A stretch of DNA of 64,000 nucleotides from Sphingopyxis flava (lineage in GTDB: Bacteria > Pseudomonadota > Alphaproteobacteria > Sphingomonadales > Sphingomonadaceae), in assembly GCF_900168005.1 (NCBI RefSeq), contig NZ_FUYP01000003.1, positions 1 through 64,000 on the forward strand. The letters run 5' to 3'. A model generated the notes under the pieces. It made no database searches. It saw nothing but the letters and a program-made list of their open reading frames with translations, and was not told where the DNA came from. Of the stretch, positions 44,808-53,531 are shown piece after piece. A program made the position numbers and the translations under genes. The number at the start of each line of letters is the position of its first letter. The stretch's first letter is position 1.

Positions 44808-45506
44808 ATGATATTGTTGCGAGCGACTCTATTGTCCATGACGGCCTCTTTATGCCTTTCCGCCTGCGGGGGTGCCGACACCGCGTCGGGTGACGCGCCA
44901 GGCGCCGCGATGACCGGAACGTCCGGCGAGACCGGCGCGGCCCAGGGCAGCATTCCCACACTGGCTGAGGGACCCGACGTGTGCTTTCGCGCCATCGCCA
45001 AACATTTGGGCGCAGATGCGAAGGTATCCGAGATTAGCTCGTTCTTCAGCGTCGGCAAGGAAATCGACCCCAGTGACGGCAAGCCAGCAGGCGAGATGAC
45101 CAGCTGCTCAGTGCAATATCAAAGCCCTGATGATCCACGCAAACTGCTGAATACGCGCCTTGATCTCAACAGCGGCCAATTCTCACCCCCCAGTCCAGTG
45201 GAGATTACGGTGATGGGCGGCAATGCCGCGGAATTCCGGCTTGATGATTATCTGATCCCGCTCTCGCAAGTCGATGCCGCGGCGCTTTCCTCCGTCATGA
45301 CGGCGCAAAAAGGGCGGCTGAGCAGCGTATACGGCAACTATGCCTGGTCGGGTGTCAGACTCTCGGCACCCGGTCCCTTCAACAACAGGCACACGCTGCG
45401 TCTCGACCTGACCGGACGTCTCGCAGCGAACGACATCAAGGAGAACGGCTATGCCTCGGTGTCGACCGATGGCAAGACGATCACCGCCGACCATCTGATG
45501 CCCTGA
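44808..45506 (+). CDS. hypothetical lipoprotein
   Basis: A 232-aa protein with lipobox LSAC (Cys 20) after a short signal, followed by a Gly/Ser/Thr/Ala-rich spacer to residue ~45 and a folded domain with two Cys (DVCFRAIAKHLG; EMTSCSVQYQ) that could form a disulfide. Probably anchored to the outer membrane facing the periplasm. Not recognised as a known family. It sits 142 bases after the amidohydrolase with no strong terminator seen between. Confidence 0.7.
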   Translation: MILLRATLLSMTASLCLSACGGADTASGDAPGAAMTGTSGETGAAQGSIPTLAEGPDVCFRAIAKHLGADAKVSEISSFFSVGKEIDPSDGKPAGEMTSCSVQYQSPDDPRKLLNTRLDLNSGQFSPPSPVEITVMGGNAAEFRLDDYLIPLSQVDAAALSSVMTAQKGRLSSVYGNYAWSGVRLSAPGPFNNRHTLRLDLTGRLAANDIKENGYASVSTDGKTITADHLMP

Positions 45507-45515
45507 CCGAAGGCG

Positions 45516-46301
45516 TCAGACGATCAGCCGATCGACCATCGCCTCGCGCATTTCGGGTGTGAAATTAAGCACTGCTTCGGCGTAGGCTGAAACATCGCCA
45601 TGATCGCGGCGCACCGTTGCGAGCGCCGCGTCGAGATATGCAGGGTTGACCGACATCAGGGCCCGGATCGCATCCTCGCCGATGTCGGCGCCGTAGCGGT
45701 CGCGAATATGCGCTGCACCCTGGGCCACGCGCTCCTCGATCTTGCCCGCTGTATTGGTAAGCAGATAGTCGTGCATCAGATCGTCTTCATGCACGCCGAG
45801 AAGCCGGTGGACGATCGCGACCGCAAAGCCGGTACGGTCTTTGCCCGCGACGCAGTGAACGAGGCTCGGCGCGTCATATTCAGCAAGCGCCGAGAGGTAG
45901 AGGCGCAGCGTTGCCACGAGTGCGGGGCGATAGGGCATGCCGGCGTAGGTATCGATCATCCGCGCCCTCGCCGACGCGGCATCGATCGCACCGCCCGCCG
46001 CCTGCAGGTGCGGGGCAAGGCCCGCAGTGACCCCGCCGGCGAACAGCACGCGGCCCGCGAAATTCTCGCTGCGACGGCAAGGATGCAACTTGCGCTCATC
46101 GTCGCCCCGCAGGTCAATGATCGTTTCGATGCCGAGCTCGTCGATCGCCGCCAGGTCGTCGTCGGCGGCTTCCACTTGGTGCGCCGAGCGCCACAGGATG
46201 CCGTCGCGCAGTCGCCCTCCGCTTTCGACGGCGTAGCCGCCATAATCGCGGAAATTATGGACGCCCGACAGGGACAGGACGCGATCGGCGAGCATGGTCA
46301 T
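45516..46301 (-). CDS. tyrosine-protein phosphatase (DSP/Tyr_phosphatase3-like)
   Basis: A 261-aa enzyme with the CX5R active site in VHCVAGKDRTGFAVAIV (Cys ~141). The N-terminal motif SGVHNFRDYGGYAV matches the bacterial PTP family similar to M. tuberculosis PtpB. It may act on phosphotyrosine proteins or phosphoinositides. Its ATG overlaps the enoyl-CoA hydratase stop by 4 bases, so it is expressed with that gene; the reason for the pairing is not clear. Confidence 0.85.
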   Translation of the reverse strand: MTMLADRVLSLSGVHNFRDYGGYAVESGGRLRDGILWRSAHQVEAADDDLAAIDELGIETIIDLRGDDERKLHPCRRSENFAGRVLFAGGVTAGLAPHLQAAGGAIDAASARARMIDTYAGMPYRPALVATLRLYLSALAEYDAPSLVHCVAGKDRTGFAVAIVHRLLGVHEDDLMHDYLLTNTAGKIEERVAQGAAHIRDRYGADIGEDAIRALMSVNPAYLDAALATVRRDHGDVSAYAEAVLNFTPEMREAMVDRLIV

Positions 46302-47113
46302 TCTCCCGTGAATACCGGCGCCCGCTTTTCGACAAAGGCGTTGATGGCCTCGCGGTTGTCGGCGGTTTCGTGAACGATGGCCTGATAGGCGGCGCTGAGT
46401 TCGAGGATATCGCTCATCCGGCTGTGCTGCGCCTCGCGCAGCAGTCGCTTGGTGAGACGCAGCGCGCGCGGCGGGTTGCAGACGATACGGTCGGCGATGG
46501 CGAGCGCGCGCTCAAGGAGCTCGGCGTCGGGCACGACCTCGGAAACCAGGCCATAGTCCTTTGCGGTCTGCGCGTCGAAGCGGTCCCCTGTCAGGAACAA
46601 TTCGGCGGCGCGCGGATAACCGAGCACGCGCTGAAGCAGCCACGCGCCGCCATCGCCAGGGACGATCCCGACCTTGATGAAGCTGCATGCGAATTTGGCG
46701 CTTTCGGCGGCAATCCGGATGTCACAGGTGCAGGCAAGATCGCAGCCCAGCCCCACGGCATGACCGTTGACCGCGGCGATCATCGGAATCTCGCAGTCCA
46801 TCAGCGCGCGGATCACGGCCTGGACGCCGCGGCGATAGTTGGCGCGAGTCGAGTCGGGCTGGTCGAGAACGCCGATGCCTTTGCGCTCCTGCATCGATTT
46901 CAGATTGCCTCCGGCACTGAAGGCCTTGCCGCTACCGGTCAGGATGATCGCGCTGACACCGCGATCCTCGCCCAGAACGCGCAGTGTGTTGATAATATCG
47001 TCGCAATCGGCATGCGTTCCGATCGCGTTCATGCTTTCGGGCTTGCTCATTGTCAGGACTGCGACCTTGCCCCGCCGCTCGACGCTCAAAAATTCACCCA
47101 TCGTGTAAGTCAT
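46298..47113 (-). CDS. enoyl-CoA hydratase/isomerase family protein
   Basis: A 271-aa crotonase. The oxyanion-hole motif is in SGKAFSAGGNLKSM (residues ~55-68) and the second in AAVNGHAVGLGCDLACTCDI. A catalytic Glu of classical hydratases is not clear in the IKVGIVPGDGGAWLLQR segment, where Asp replaces it (PGDGG rather than P-E/x-GG). So isomerase or hydrolase activity is possible. It is divergent from the acyl-CoA dehydrogenase pair with 40 bases between starts; the chosen start is MTYTMGEF. Confidence 0.85.
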   Translation of the reverse strand: MTYTMGEFLSVERRGKVAVLTMSKPESMNAIGTHADCDDIINTLRVLGEDRGVSAIILTGSGKAFSAGGNLKSMQERKGIGVLDQPDSTRANYRRGVQAVIRALMDCEIPMIAAVNGHAVGLGCDLACTCDIRIAAESAKFACSFIKVGIVPGDGGAWLLQRVLGYPRAAELFLTGDRFDAQTAKDYGLVSEVVPDAELLERALAIADRIVCNPPRALRLTKRLLREAQHSRMSDILELSAAYQAIVHETADNREAINAFVEKRAPVFTGE

Positions 47114-47153
47114 CCTTTTCAGTTTCGAAAAGCTATTGCATGGCTGGCGGGAC

Positions 47154-48293
47154 ATGCAAGGCTTTGCACTCTATCCTTTCGACCCGCCAGGCGATAGCTC
47201 GGCATTGCGAACCGGTCTGCGGCGCTGGCTCGCCGAGCATCAGCCGCAAGACGACGTCGTTCGGCGCGCGAACTGCTGGGCAAGTTTCGACCCGGATTTC
47301 AGCCGCGCCCTCGGCGCTGCGGGATATATCGGCATGACCTTGCCCGCTCGCTATGGCGGCGGCGAGCGGCATCCGCTCGAGCGCTATGTGGTGATAGAGG
47401 AACTGCTCGCCGCCGGCGCACCCGTGGGCGCGCACTGGATCGCCGATCGCCAGACAGGCCCCCTGATTCTGCGCTATGGCAGCGAGGAGCAGCGGGAGCG
47501 CTATCTTCCGGGCATTGCCCGCGGCGAAACCTATGCGTGCATCGGGCTTTCCGAACCGGGCGCCGGTTCGGACCTTGCCAGCGTGCGTACAACCGCCCGC
47601 GAAACGGCCGAGGGCTGGCGCATCAATGGTCAGAAGATCTGGACCACGGGCGCGCACCTGTCGCACATCATGCTCGCCTTGGTGCGAACCGAAGAGGGGA
47701 GCGAGCGCAATGCCGGGCTCAGTCAGCTTCTGATCGACCTCGATACGCCCGGCATCACCATCCGTCCGATCATCGATATGGCCGGGCATCACGATTTCAA
47801 CGAGATATTCTTCGACGACGTCCTCGTCCCGCATGCCGCGCTGGTCGGCGAACGCGGCCAGGGGTGGAAGCAGGTCACCGCCGAACTTGGGCTCGAGCGG
47901 TCAGGGCCTGAGCGTTACCTCTCGAGCCACGCGCTGTTTGCCGCGCTCATCGATGCCGCGGGGCCCGATCCCGCGCCCGCACTCGCGGTGCTGATCGGCG
48001 AACTGGCCGCAGAGATGTGGACGCTGCGCCAATTGTCGATGTCGACCGCGGCGAAGCTTGCAGCAGGTGAAGATCCGATGGTCGAGGCATCAGTGGTCAA
48101 GGAGTTGGGTAACGCATTCGAACAGGAGATGCCGCGCCGCGTGCAGGCGGTGGTCGAGTGCGGCTGGGACGACCCCGATGATCTGGCGCGGTTGCTGCGT
48201 GCGCTCCTCATCGCCTCGCCCAGTTTTTCGCTGCGTGGCGGGACGCGCGAGGTGATCCGCGGGATCATCGCGCGCGGGCTGGGTCTGCGGTGA
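47154..48293 (+). CDS. acyl-CoA dehydrogenase, large partner of an unequal pair
   Basis: A 379-aa flavoprotein with all three ACAD domains: N-terminal helical (1-110), beta (ACIGLSEPGAGSDLAS, ~125-225) and C-terminal helical. The region that normally holds the catalytic glutamate (EG-T) reads RGGTREVIRGII, so Gly replaces Glu, as in heteromeric FadE-type enzymes. It overlaps the next gene by GTGA. Such paired ACADs form alpha2beta2 complexes acting on steroid or other cyclic acyl-CoAs in actinobacteria and proteobacteria. Start ATG at 47154; a TTG 18 bases upstream is an alternative. Confidence 0.85.
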   Translation: MQGFALYPFDPPGDSSALRTGLRRWLAEHQPQDDVVRRANCWASFDPDFSRALGAAGYIGMTLPARYGGGERHPLERYVVIEELLAAGAPVGAHWIADRQTGPLILRYGSEEQRERYLPGIARGETYACIGLSEPGAGSDLASVRTTARETAEGWRINGQKIWTTGAHLSHIMLALVRTEEGSERNAGLSQLLIDLDTPGITIRPIIDMAGHHDFNEIFFDDVLVPHAALVGERGQGWKQVTAELGLERSGPERYLSSHALFAALIDAAGPDPAPALAVLIGELAAEMWTLRQLSMSTAAKLAAGEDPMVEASVVKELGNAFEQEMPRRVQAVVECGWDDPDDLARLLRALLIASPSFSLRGGTREVIRGIIARGLGLR

Positions 48294-49009
48294 GCGCCGC
48301 GCGCGAGATGCTCTGCGACACGGCGCGCGCCGTGTTCGCCGACGCCCAGGAGGGGGGCATCGCACCCATCGAGACCGCGGGTTTCGGCCTGCTGCTTGTT
48401 TCAGAGGCTGACGGCGGGTTCGGCGGCGATTGGGGAGACGCGAACGCGGTGCTGCGCATCGCTGGCGTCGCCGTTCCTGATCTGCCGGTTACTGATCTGA
48501 TATTGTCGGGACTTGCCCCCGTTCCCGACGCGCTTCGCGCCGCCGCGACCGTCGGGCTGATGGCGGGTGCAGCGGGACAGGCGCTCGGATTGTCGATCGA
48601 GCATGTAAACACGCGCCAGCAGTTTGGACGACCGCTTGGCAAGTTTCAGGCCGTGCAGCAATCGCTTGCAGTCCTCGCGTGCGAGGTGGCAGCGCTCGAT
48701 GCTGCTGCGGCTGCGATGGCCGCGCGGCTCGATGCAACCGGGCTCGACGCGGAGGCGGCCGACTTCGAGATCGCCGCTGCGAAACTGCGCGCCAATCGGG
48801 CTGTCGGCGTGGTCACCGCCATCGCACATCAGGTTCACGGCGCGATCGGGTTTACCCGGGAGTATGACCTTCACCGCGTGACGATCCCGCTGATGCGCTG
48901 GCGTTCGATGCACGGCAGCGACGCTTACTGGGCCGAGCGGCTAGGGCGTCAGGTCGCCGGTTTGGGCGGGCGCGGCCTCTGGGAAGCTCTGACCGCGCGC
49001 GCCGAATGA
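48290..49009 (+). CDS. acyl-CoA dehydrogenase, short partner lacking the beta domain
   Basis: Only 239 aa, against ~340-380 for the family. Residues ~1-70 are a brief N-terminal helical part and ~90-239 the C-terminal helical domain (NTRQQFGRPLGKFQAVQQSL; HQVHGAIGFTREYDLH). The central beta domain that binds FAD and substrate is missing. It starts at a GTG overlapping the preceding gene by 4 bases. It is likely a structural partner completing the FAD site of the large subunit, as seen in unequal ACAD complexes. A real gene rather than a fragment, because the frame is intact and coupled. Confidence 0.8.
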   Translation: MSAAREMLCDTARAVFADAQEGGIAPIETAGFGLLLVSEADGGFGGDWGDANAVLRIAGVAVPDLPVTDLILSGLAPVPDALRAAATVGLMAGAAGQALGLSIEHVNTRQQFGRPLGKFQAVQQSLAVLACEVAALDAAAAAMAARLDATGLDAEAADFEIAAAKLRANRAVGVVTAIAHQVHGAIGFTREYDLHRVTIPLMRWRSMHGSDAYWAERLGRQVAGLGGRGLWEALTARAE

Positions 49010-49013
49010 CCGA

Positions 49014-50144
49014 TCAGCGGACCGCGCCGCCCTCTCGCAATGCTGCGATCTTCGTGCTGTCGTAGCCAAGGCTTGCGAGCACTCTCTCGGCGTCGGCCCC
49101 GACTTCGGGCGCCGGGCGCGGTGTGTCATTGACAGTTGCCGAGTAGCGCGGTGCAGGGGCGGGCTGGATGGCACCGCCGACGGTGAGGAAGGTTTCCCGC
49201 TCGATATTGTGCGGGTGCTTCGGCGCTTCTTCAAGGGACAGGACTGGCGCAAAACAGACGTCGGTCATCTCCATGATCTCGCACCATTCATCGCGCGTCC
49301 TGGTCGCGAACAGCTCGGTCAGCCGTTCCTTGAGCGGCCCCCACTGCGACGCGTCCATTTGTGCGTCGAAGGCGGTGTCCCGGTCAAGTCCGGTCTTCTC
49401 GCGCAGTAGCGCGTAAAATTGCGGCTCGATCGAGCCTATCGAGATGAACTTGCCGTCGGCGCAGCGATACGTGTCATAGAAATGCGCGCCGCCGTCGAGC
49501 ATGTTGACGCCGGCTTCGTCCTTGAGGCGGCCCATCGCCCTGAACCCCCAGCTCATTCCCGCGAGGAGGGCCGAGCCGTCGGTCATCGCGCAGTCGATCA
49601 CCTGTCCTTCGCCGGTCTTCGCGGCATGCAGCAGCGCGCTTGCCATGCCGAAGGCGAGCATCATGCCGCCGCCGCCAAAGTCGCCGACATAGTTGACAGG
49701 TGGCACCGGCTTCTCACCCGCGCGGCCGATACCGTGAAGTACGCCCGAGAGCGAAATATAGTTGATGTCGTGCCCTGCCGCCTGGGCGTAGGGACCAAAC
49801 TGCCCCCAGCCGGTCATGCGGCCGTATACGAGCTTCGGATTGTCTGCGAGCAGCACGTCCGGGCCGAGCCCCAGCCGTTCCATCACGCCGGGGCGATAGC
49901 CCTCGATGATGCCGTCTGCACTTTTGCAGAGGTCGCGTGCGGTCTGCACGGCATCGGGGTTCTTCATGTCGAGGGCAATTGAAGTTCGTCCGCGCGACAG
50001 GGGATCGCGGGGATCCATGAAGCCGCCGGGCCGGTCGATGCGGATCACCTCGGCGCCATGGTCGGCGAGCATCATGCCGCAGAAGGGACCGGGGCCGATC
50101 CCTGCAAATTCGATGATTCGAACGCCCTTGAGGGGTCCTGCCAT
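49014..50144 (-). CDS. alpha-methylacyl-CoA racemase / CaiB-BaiF family
   Basis: A 376-aa family III CoA-transferase-fold protein. The sequence is of AMACR type: GHDINYISLSG and YVGDFGGGGM hold the His and Asp acid/base pair of the racemase. AMACR interconverts 2R- and 2S-methylacyl-CoA so that branched chains (isoprenoid or sterol side chains) can be oxidised. It heads the far end of the minus-strand acyl-CoA cluster, 104 bases after the thiolase gene. A CoA-transferase role remains possible. Confidence 0.88.
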   Translation of the reverse strand: MAGPLKGVRIIEFAGIGPGPFCGMMLADHGAEVIRIDRPGGFMDPRDPLSRGRTSIALDMKNPDAVQTARDLCKSADGIIEGYRPGVMERLGLGPDVLLADNPKLVYGRMTGWGQFGPYAQAAGHDINYISLSGVLHGIGRAGEKPVPPVNYVGDFGGGGMMLAFGMASALLHAAKTGEGQVIDCAMTDGSALLAGMSWGFRAMGRLKDEAGVNMLDGGAHFYDTYRCADGKFISIGSIEPQFYALLREKTGLDRDTAFDAQMDASQWGPLKERLTELFATRTRDEWCEIMEMTDVCFAPVLSLEEAPKHPHNIERETFLTVGGAIQPAPAPRYSATVNDTPRPAPEVGADAERVLASLGYDSTKIAALREGGAVR

Positions 50145-50248
50145 ATCACGCTCCTATATAGATGTGCTTACCTCATGTGGCGAGCAAGGGCTTGGCGGCA
50201 GTCTGGAGCGCTGAATCGCTCACAGTCGTGCCGCCTCGCATGTGACGA

Positions 50249-51499
50249 TTACATTTTCTCGATTATGATGGCGGGGGCCATGCCGCCCGCGGCGCACATG
50301 GTGACGAGGCCGTAGCGGCCGCCTGAGCGTTCAAGCTCGTCGAGTGCGGTGCCGATGAGGATCGAGCCGGTGGCGCCGATCGGATGCCCGAGCGCCATGG
50401 CGCCGCCATTGATGTTCACCTTCTCGCGGTCGAGCTTGAGATCGCGGATGAACTTTTCGGCGACGACCGCGAAGGCCTCGTTGATTTCCCAGACGTCGAT
50501 GTCGTCTGTCGTGAGGCCGGCCTTGGCGAGGACTTTCTTCGCGGCGGGGACGGGCGCGTTGAGCATGAGGGTCGGATCGTCGCCCATATTGGCATAAGCG
50601 ACGATGCGCGCGCGGGGTTTGAGGCCATGTTTGTCGGCATAATCCTTGGAGGTGATGAGGACTGCGGCCGCGCCGTCCACTACGCCTGAAGAGTTGCCGG
50701 CGTGGTGGACACCGTCCCATTCAAGGTCAGGATATCGACGCTGGATCTGCCTGGCGAAGGTCACGCCATTGCCAAGATCGAAGTCCTTGAGCGCGGCGAA
50801 ACTCGGCTTCAGGGCCGCGAGGCCTTCGGCGGTGGTTTCGGGGCGCGGAAATTCCTCATGGTCGAGCGCGACGCTGCCGTCGCTGTTGTAAACGGGGACC
50901 ACCGACTTGTCGAAGCGGCCTTGCTTGATCGCGCGGTCGGCGCGCTGCTGGCTGACGAGCGCGAGCGCGTCGAGCGCCTCGCGGCTAATGCCTTCCAGCG
51001 CTGCGATCGCATCGCCGCACACGCCCTGATGCGACTGCGGGTGGAGTTCGTCGAGCGCGGCATGGCCCGAGCCCATGCCGAGCGGCTTGATGCCTGCATT
51101 GGCTTCCTCAGCACCAATCTGGGCGGTGTAGCTCATCATTTCGGTGCCGCCCGCGATGACGCAGTCTTCCATGCCCGACATCACCGATGCGGATGCGAAG
51201 TTCACGCTGCTGATGCCGCCGCCGCAGAAACGGTCGAGGGTCGTGCCGCTGGCCTTGATGTCATAGCCCGCTGCGAGCGCAGCCATGCGGCCAAGGTCGC
51301 CGCCCTGCTTGCCCTTTTGCGTCGAGGTCGACCAGACGATGTCGTCGACGGTCGCGGTGTCGAGATCGTTGCGCTCGCGGATCGCGGCAAGCACCGTCGC
51401 GGCAAGATGCTGCGGGTGAAGGTGCGAGAGCGCGCCCTTGCCGGGCTTGCCGATCCCGCGCGGAGTGCGCACAGCGTCGATGATATAGGCTTCGGACAT
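50249..51499 (-). CDS. acetyl-CoA C-acyltransferase (thiolase)
   Basis: A 416-aa thiolase. Nucleophile Cys in LDRFCGGGISSV (residues ~88-99), HEAF-type motif replaced by NEAFAVVAE, active-site His in GHPIGATG and second Cys in TMCAAGGMAPAI. It cleaves 3-ketoacyl-CoA to acetyl- or propionyl-CoA plus a shortened acyl-CoA. It lies 29 bases after the SDR gene in the same direction, so both the third and fourth steps of beta-oxidation come from adjacent genes. Confidence 0.92.
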   Translation of the reverse strand: MSEAYIIDAVRTPRGIGKPGKGALSHLHPQHLAATVLAAIRERNDLDTATVDDIVWSTSTQKGKQGGDLGRMAALAAGYDIKASGTTLDRFCGGGISSVNFASASVMSGMEDCVIAGGTEMMSYTAQIGAEEANAGIKPLGMGSGHAALDELHPQSHQGVCGDAIAALEGISREALDALALVSQQRADRAIKQGRFDKSVVPVYNSDGSVALDHEEFPRPETTAEGLAALKPSFAALKDFDLGNGVTFARQIQRRYPDLEWDGVHHAGNSSGVVDGAAAVLITSKDYADKHGLKPRARIVAYANMGDDPTLMLNAPVPAAKKVLAKAGLTTDDIDVWEINEAFAVVAEKFIRDLKLDREKVNINGGAMALGHPIGATGSILIGTALDELERSGGRYGLVTMCAAGGMAPAIIIEKM

Positions 51500-51528
51500 A
51501 TTGGGTTCCTTTTTCCGGGAGAGCTGGA

Positions 51529-52311
51529 TCAGCGCGGCGCCATGCGGATCGCGCCATCGAGGCGTACGGCTTGACCGTTGAAATAGGTATTGCGCACCAT
51601 TTCCATCGCGAGACTCGCATATTCCTCCGCCTTGCCGAGACGCTTCGGGAAGGGGACCGAGGCCTCGAGGCTTTCCTTGACCTTCGGGTTCATGTTGCCA
51701 AGCAGCGGTGTGCCGAACACCCCTGGCATGATCGAGTTCACGCGGATACCAAGATCCATGAGGTCGCGGGCCATCGGAAGAACGAGGCCGTTCACGCCCG
51801 CCTTTGCCGAACCGTAGATCACCTGGCCGATCTGTGCGTCCTGCGCCGCGACCGAAGCCGTGAAGATGATCGCGCCGCGTTCGCCATCCTCAAGCTCGGG
51901 CAAGGTCGCCATGCCCTCGGCGGCGATCGAACCGATGCGATAGCTGGCGGTCAGAATTCCCGCGACGCCAAATTCATAATCCTCAGTGGGAGTACGGCGG
52001 TATTTGCCCGTCTCCTTGTCGAAGGCGAGCGTCTTTCCGCGGCGCGATGTCATTGCGCAGTGTATCGCAACGCGCTCCTGTCCGTGCGCCGCGCGCGCCT
52101 TGGCGAAGCCATCGACGACCGACTGCTCGTCGGTGATGTCGACATGAACGAAGAGTCCTCCGATCGACTGAGCGACTTCTTCGCCGAGCGCGTCGTTGAT
52201 GTCGAAGATGGCAACCTTGACGCCGGCAGCGGCGAGCGCTTCGGCGGTGGCACGGCCGAGGCCGGATGCGCCCCCGGTCACGACAGCGGAAACGGACGAA
52301 TCGATTTTCAT
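51529..52311 (-). CDS. short-chain dehydrogenase, 3-hydroxyacyl-CoA dehydrogenase-like
   Basis: A 260-aa SDR. NAD motif TGGASGLGRATAEAL (residues ~12-26); Asp at the end of beta-2 (FDIND) indicates NAD preference; catalytic Ser in TASVAAQDAQ and YGSAK with Tyr-x3-Lys. It resembles HSD17B10-type 3-hydroxyacyl-CoA dehydrogenases, but has an insertion around residues 95-120 (MTSRRGKTLAFDKETGKYRR). The ATG at 52311 is preferred; the longer open frame upstream lies within the dehydrogenase gene and is a shadow. Confidence 0.88.
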   Translation of the reverse strand: MKIDSSVSAVVTGGASGLGRATAEALAAAGVKVAIFDINDALGEEVAQSIGGLFVHVDITDEQSVVDGFAKARAAHGQERVAIHCAMTSRRGKTLAFDKETGKYRRTPTEDYEFGVAGILTASYRIGSIAAEGMATLPELEDGERGAIIFTASVAAQDAQIGQVIYGSAKAGVNGLVLPMARDLMDLGIRVNSIMPGVFGTPLLGNMNPKVKESLEASVPFPKRLGKAEEYASLAMEMVRNTYFNGQAVRLDGAIRMAPR

Positions 52312-52325
52312 GGGGAGGTTCCTTC

Positions 52326-53531
52326 TCAGGCTGGAATTTGGTTGAATGGGATGCCTTTGTCTGGGCGGTGATCTTGCGGGAGGCCGAGGATTTTTTCGGC
52401 GATGGTGTTGAGGAGGGTTTCGTCGGATCCGCCTGCGATGCGTCCGGTTGGGGCGTTGATCCAGCTTGCGGCCCAGTCTTCCTTTTGGGAGGCGTGGGGG
52501 TTGAAGTGGAAGCCGTTGTTGCCTTTGAGGTCGATGGCGAGTTCGGAGAGTTTCTGGCGTGATCGCACGGCGACGAGCTTGTTGAGCGAGCCTTCGGGGC
52601 CGGGTGTCATGCCGGCCTGCATCATGGCCATGGCGCGTGCGGTGATCGACTGGAGGGCGCTGCGCATGGCGTAGTTGCGGGCGATCTGCTGGCGGATGCG
52701 TGCGTCCTCGATTGCGGGTCTGCCGTTGAGGTCGGTGTCTTTGGCGAGATCGACGAAGAGATCGAGGTGGGGTCCAAAGCCTGCGCTGTCGGTTGCGACA
52801 TAGCGTTCGATCATCAGCGTTGCGATCGCGACCGCGAAGCCGCCGCCGACGGGGGACATGCGCTGATCGTCGCTGATCTTCACATCGTCGAAGAAGACCT
52901 CGTTGACGTGGCTGTCGCCGCCCACGAGCTTGATCGGGCGGACGGTGACGCCGGGGGCCTTCATGTCGACCCAGAAGTAGGTGAGCCCCTTGTGCTTGGG
53001 CACATTGGGATCGGTGCGCACGACGATGACGCCATAGTCGCTGTACTGGGCCCAGCTGGTCCACAGCTTCTGGCCGTTGATCTTCCAGCCATTGCCGTCG
53101 GGTTCGGCGCGGGTGCGCAGCCCGGCAAGGTCGGAGCCCCCCGATGGCTCGGAGAAGAGCTGGCACCATATCTCCTCGCCCTGGAGCGCCTTGAGCACGC
53201 GTTCCTTCACCCAGGCCTTGTCCTGGCCGAACTGCATGAGGACGGGGATCGGCATGCCGAGCGAGATGCCGAAATAGAAGCCTGGAAAGCCATGCTTCAT
53301 CTCTTCGGTATCGAAGACGACCTTCTCGAGATGGCCAAGGCCCTGGCCGCCGAACTCTCCTGGCCAGTTGATCCCGGCATAGCCTGCATCGAACTTGGCC
53401 TTCTGGTAGCGGCGGGCCAGCGCGAGATCCTCCGCCTCGGACAGGCCCTCGCCCGCGGCCTTGCCATAAAGGGGGGCCATCGCTTCGAGCCAGGCGGCCG
53501 CCCTGGCGCGAAAGGCTTCCAGATCGCTCAT
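52326..53531 (-). CDS. acyl-CoA dehydrogenase, large partner of second pair
   Basis: A 401-aa ACAD. Beta-domain motif WCQLFSEPSGGSDLAG, INGQKLWTSWAQYSDYGV, and C-terminal IAGGSDETLLNTIAEKILGL, in which GG-S occupies the place of the usual Glu-Gly-Thr. This, and a 4-base overlap with the following 364-aa ACAD upstream in the operon, points to an unequal heteromeric enzyme. Start MSDLEAF is at 53531; earlier in-frame sequence is Pro/Arg-rich and overlaps the neighbour. Confidence 0.87.
   Translation of the reverse strand: MSDLEAFRARAAAWLEAMAPLYGKAAGEGLSEAEDLALARRYQKAKFDAGYAGINWPGEFGGQGLGHLEKVVFDTEEMKHGFPGFYFGISLGMPIPVLMQFGQDKAWVKERVLKALQGEEIWCQLFSEPSGGSDLAGLRTRAEPDGNGWKINGQKLWTSWAQYSDYGVIVVRTDPNVPKHKGLTYFWVDMKAPGVTVRPIKLVGGDSHVNEVFFDDVKISDDQRMSPVGGGFAVAIATLMIERYVATDSAGFGPHLDLFVDLAKDTDLNGRPAIEDARIRQQIARNYAMRSALQSITARAMAMMQAGMTPGPEGSLNKLVAVRSRQKLSELAIDLKGNNGFHFNPHASQKEDWAASWINAPTGRIAGGSDETLLNTIAEKILGLPQDHRPDKGIPFNQIPA

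Noticed and set aside
51529-53169. Apparent N-terminal extension of the SDR
   Set aside because: The extra ~285 residues read the acyl-CoA dehydrogenase gene in another frame and are Arg/Gln/Pro-rich.
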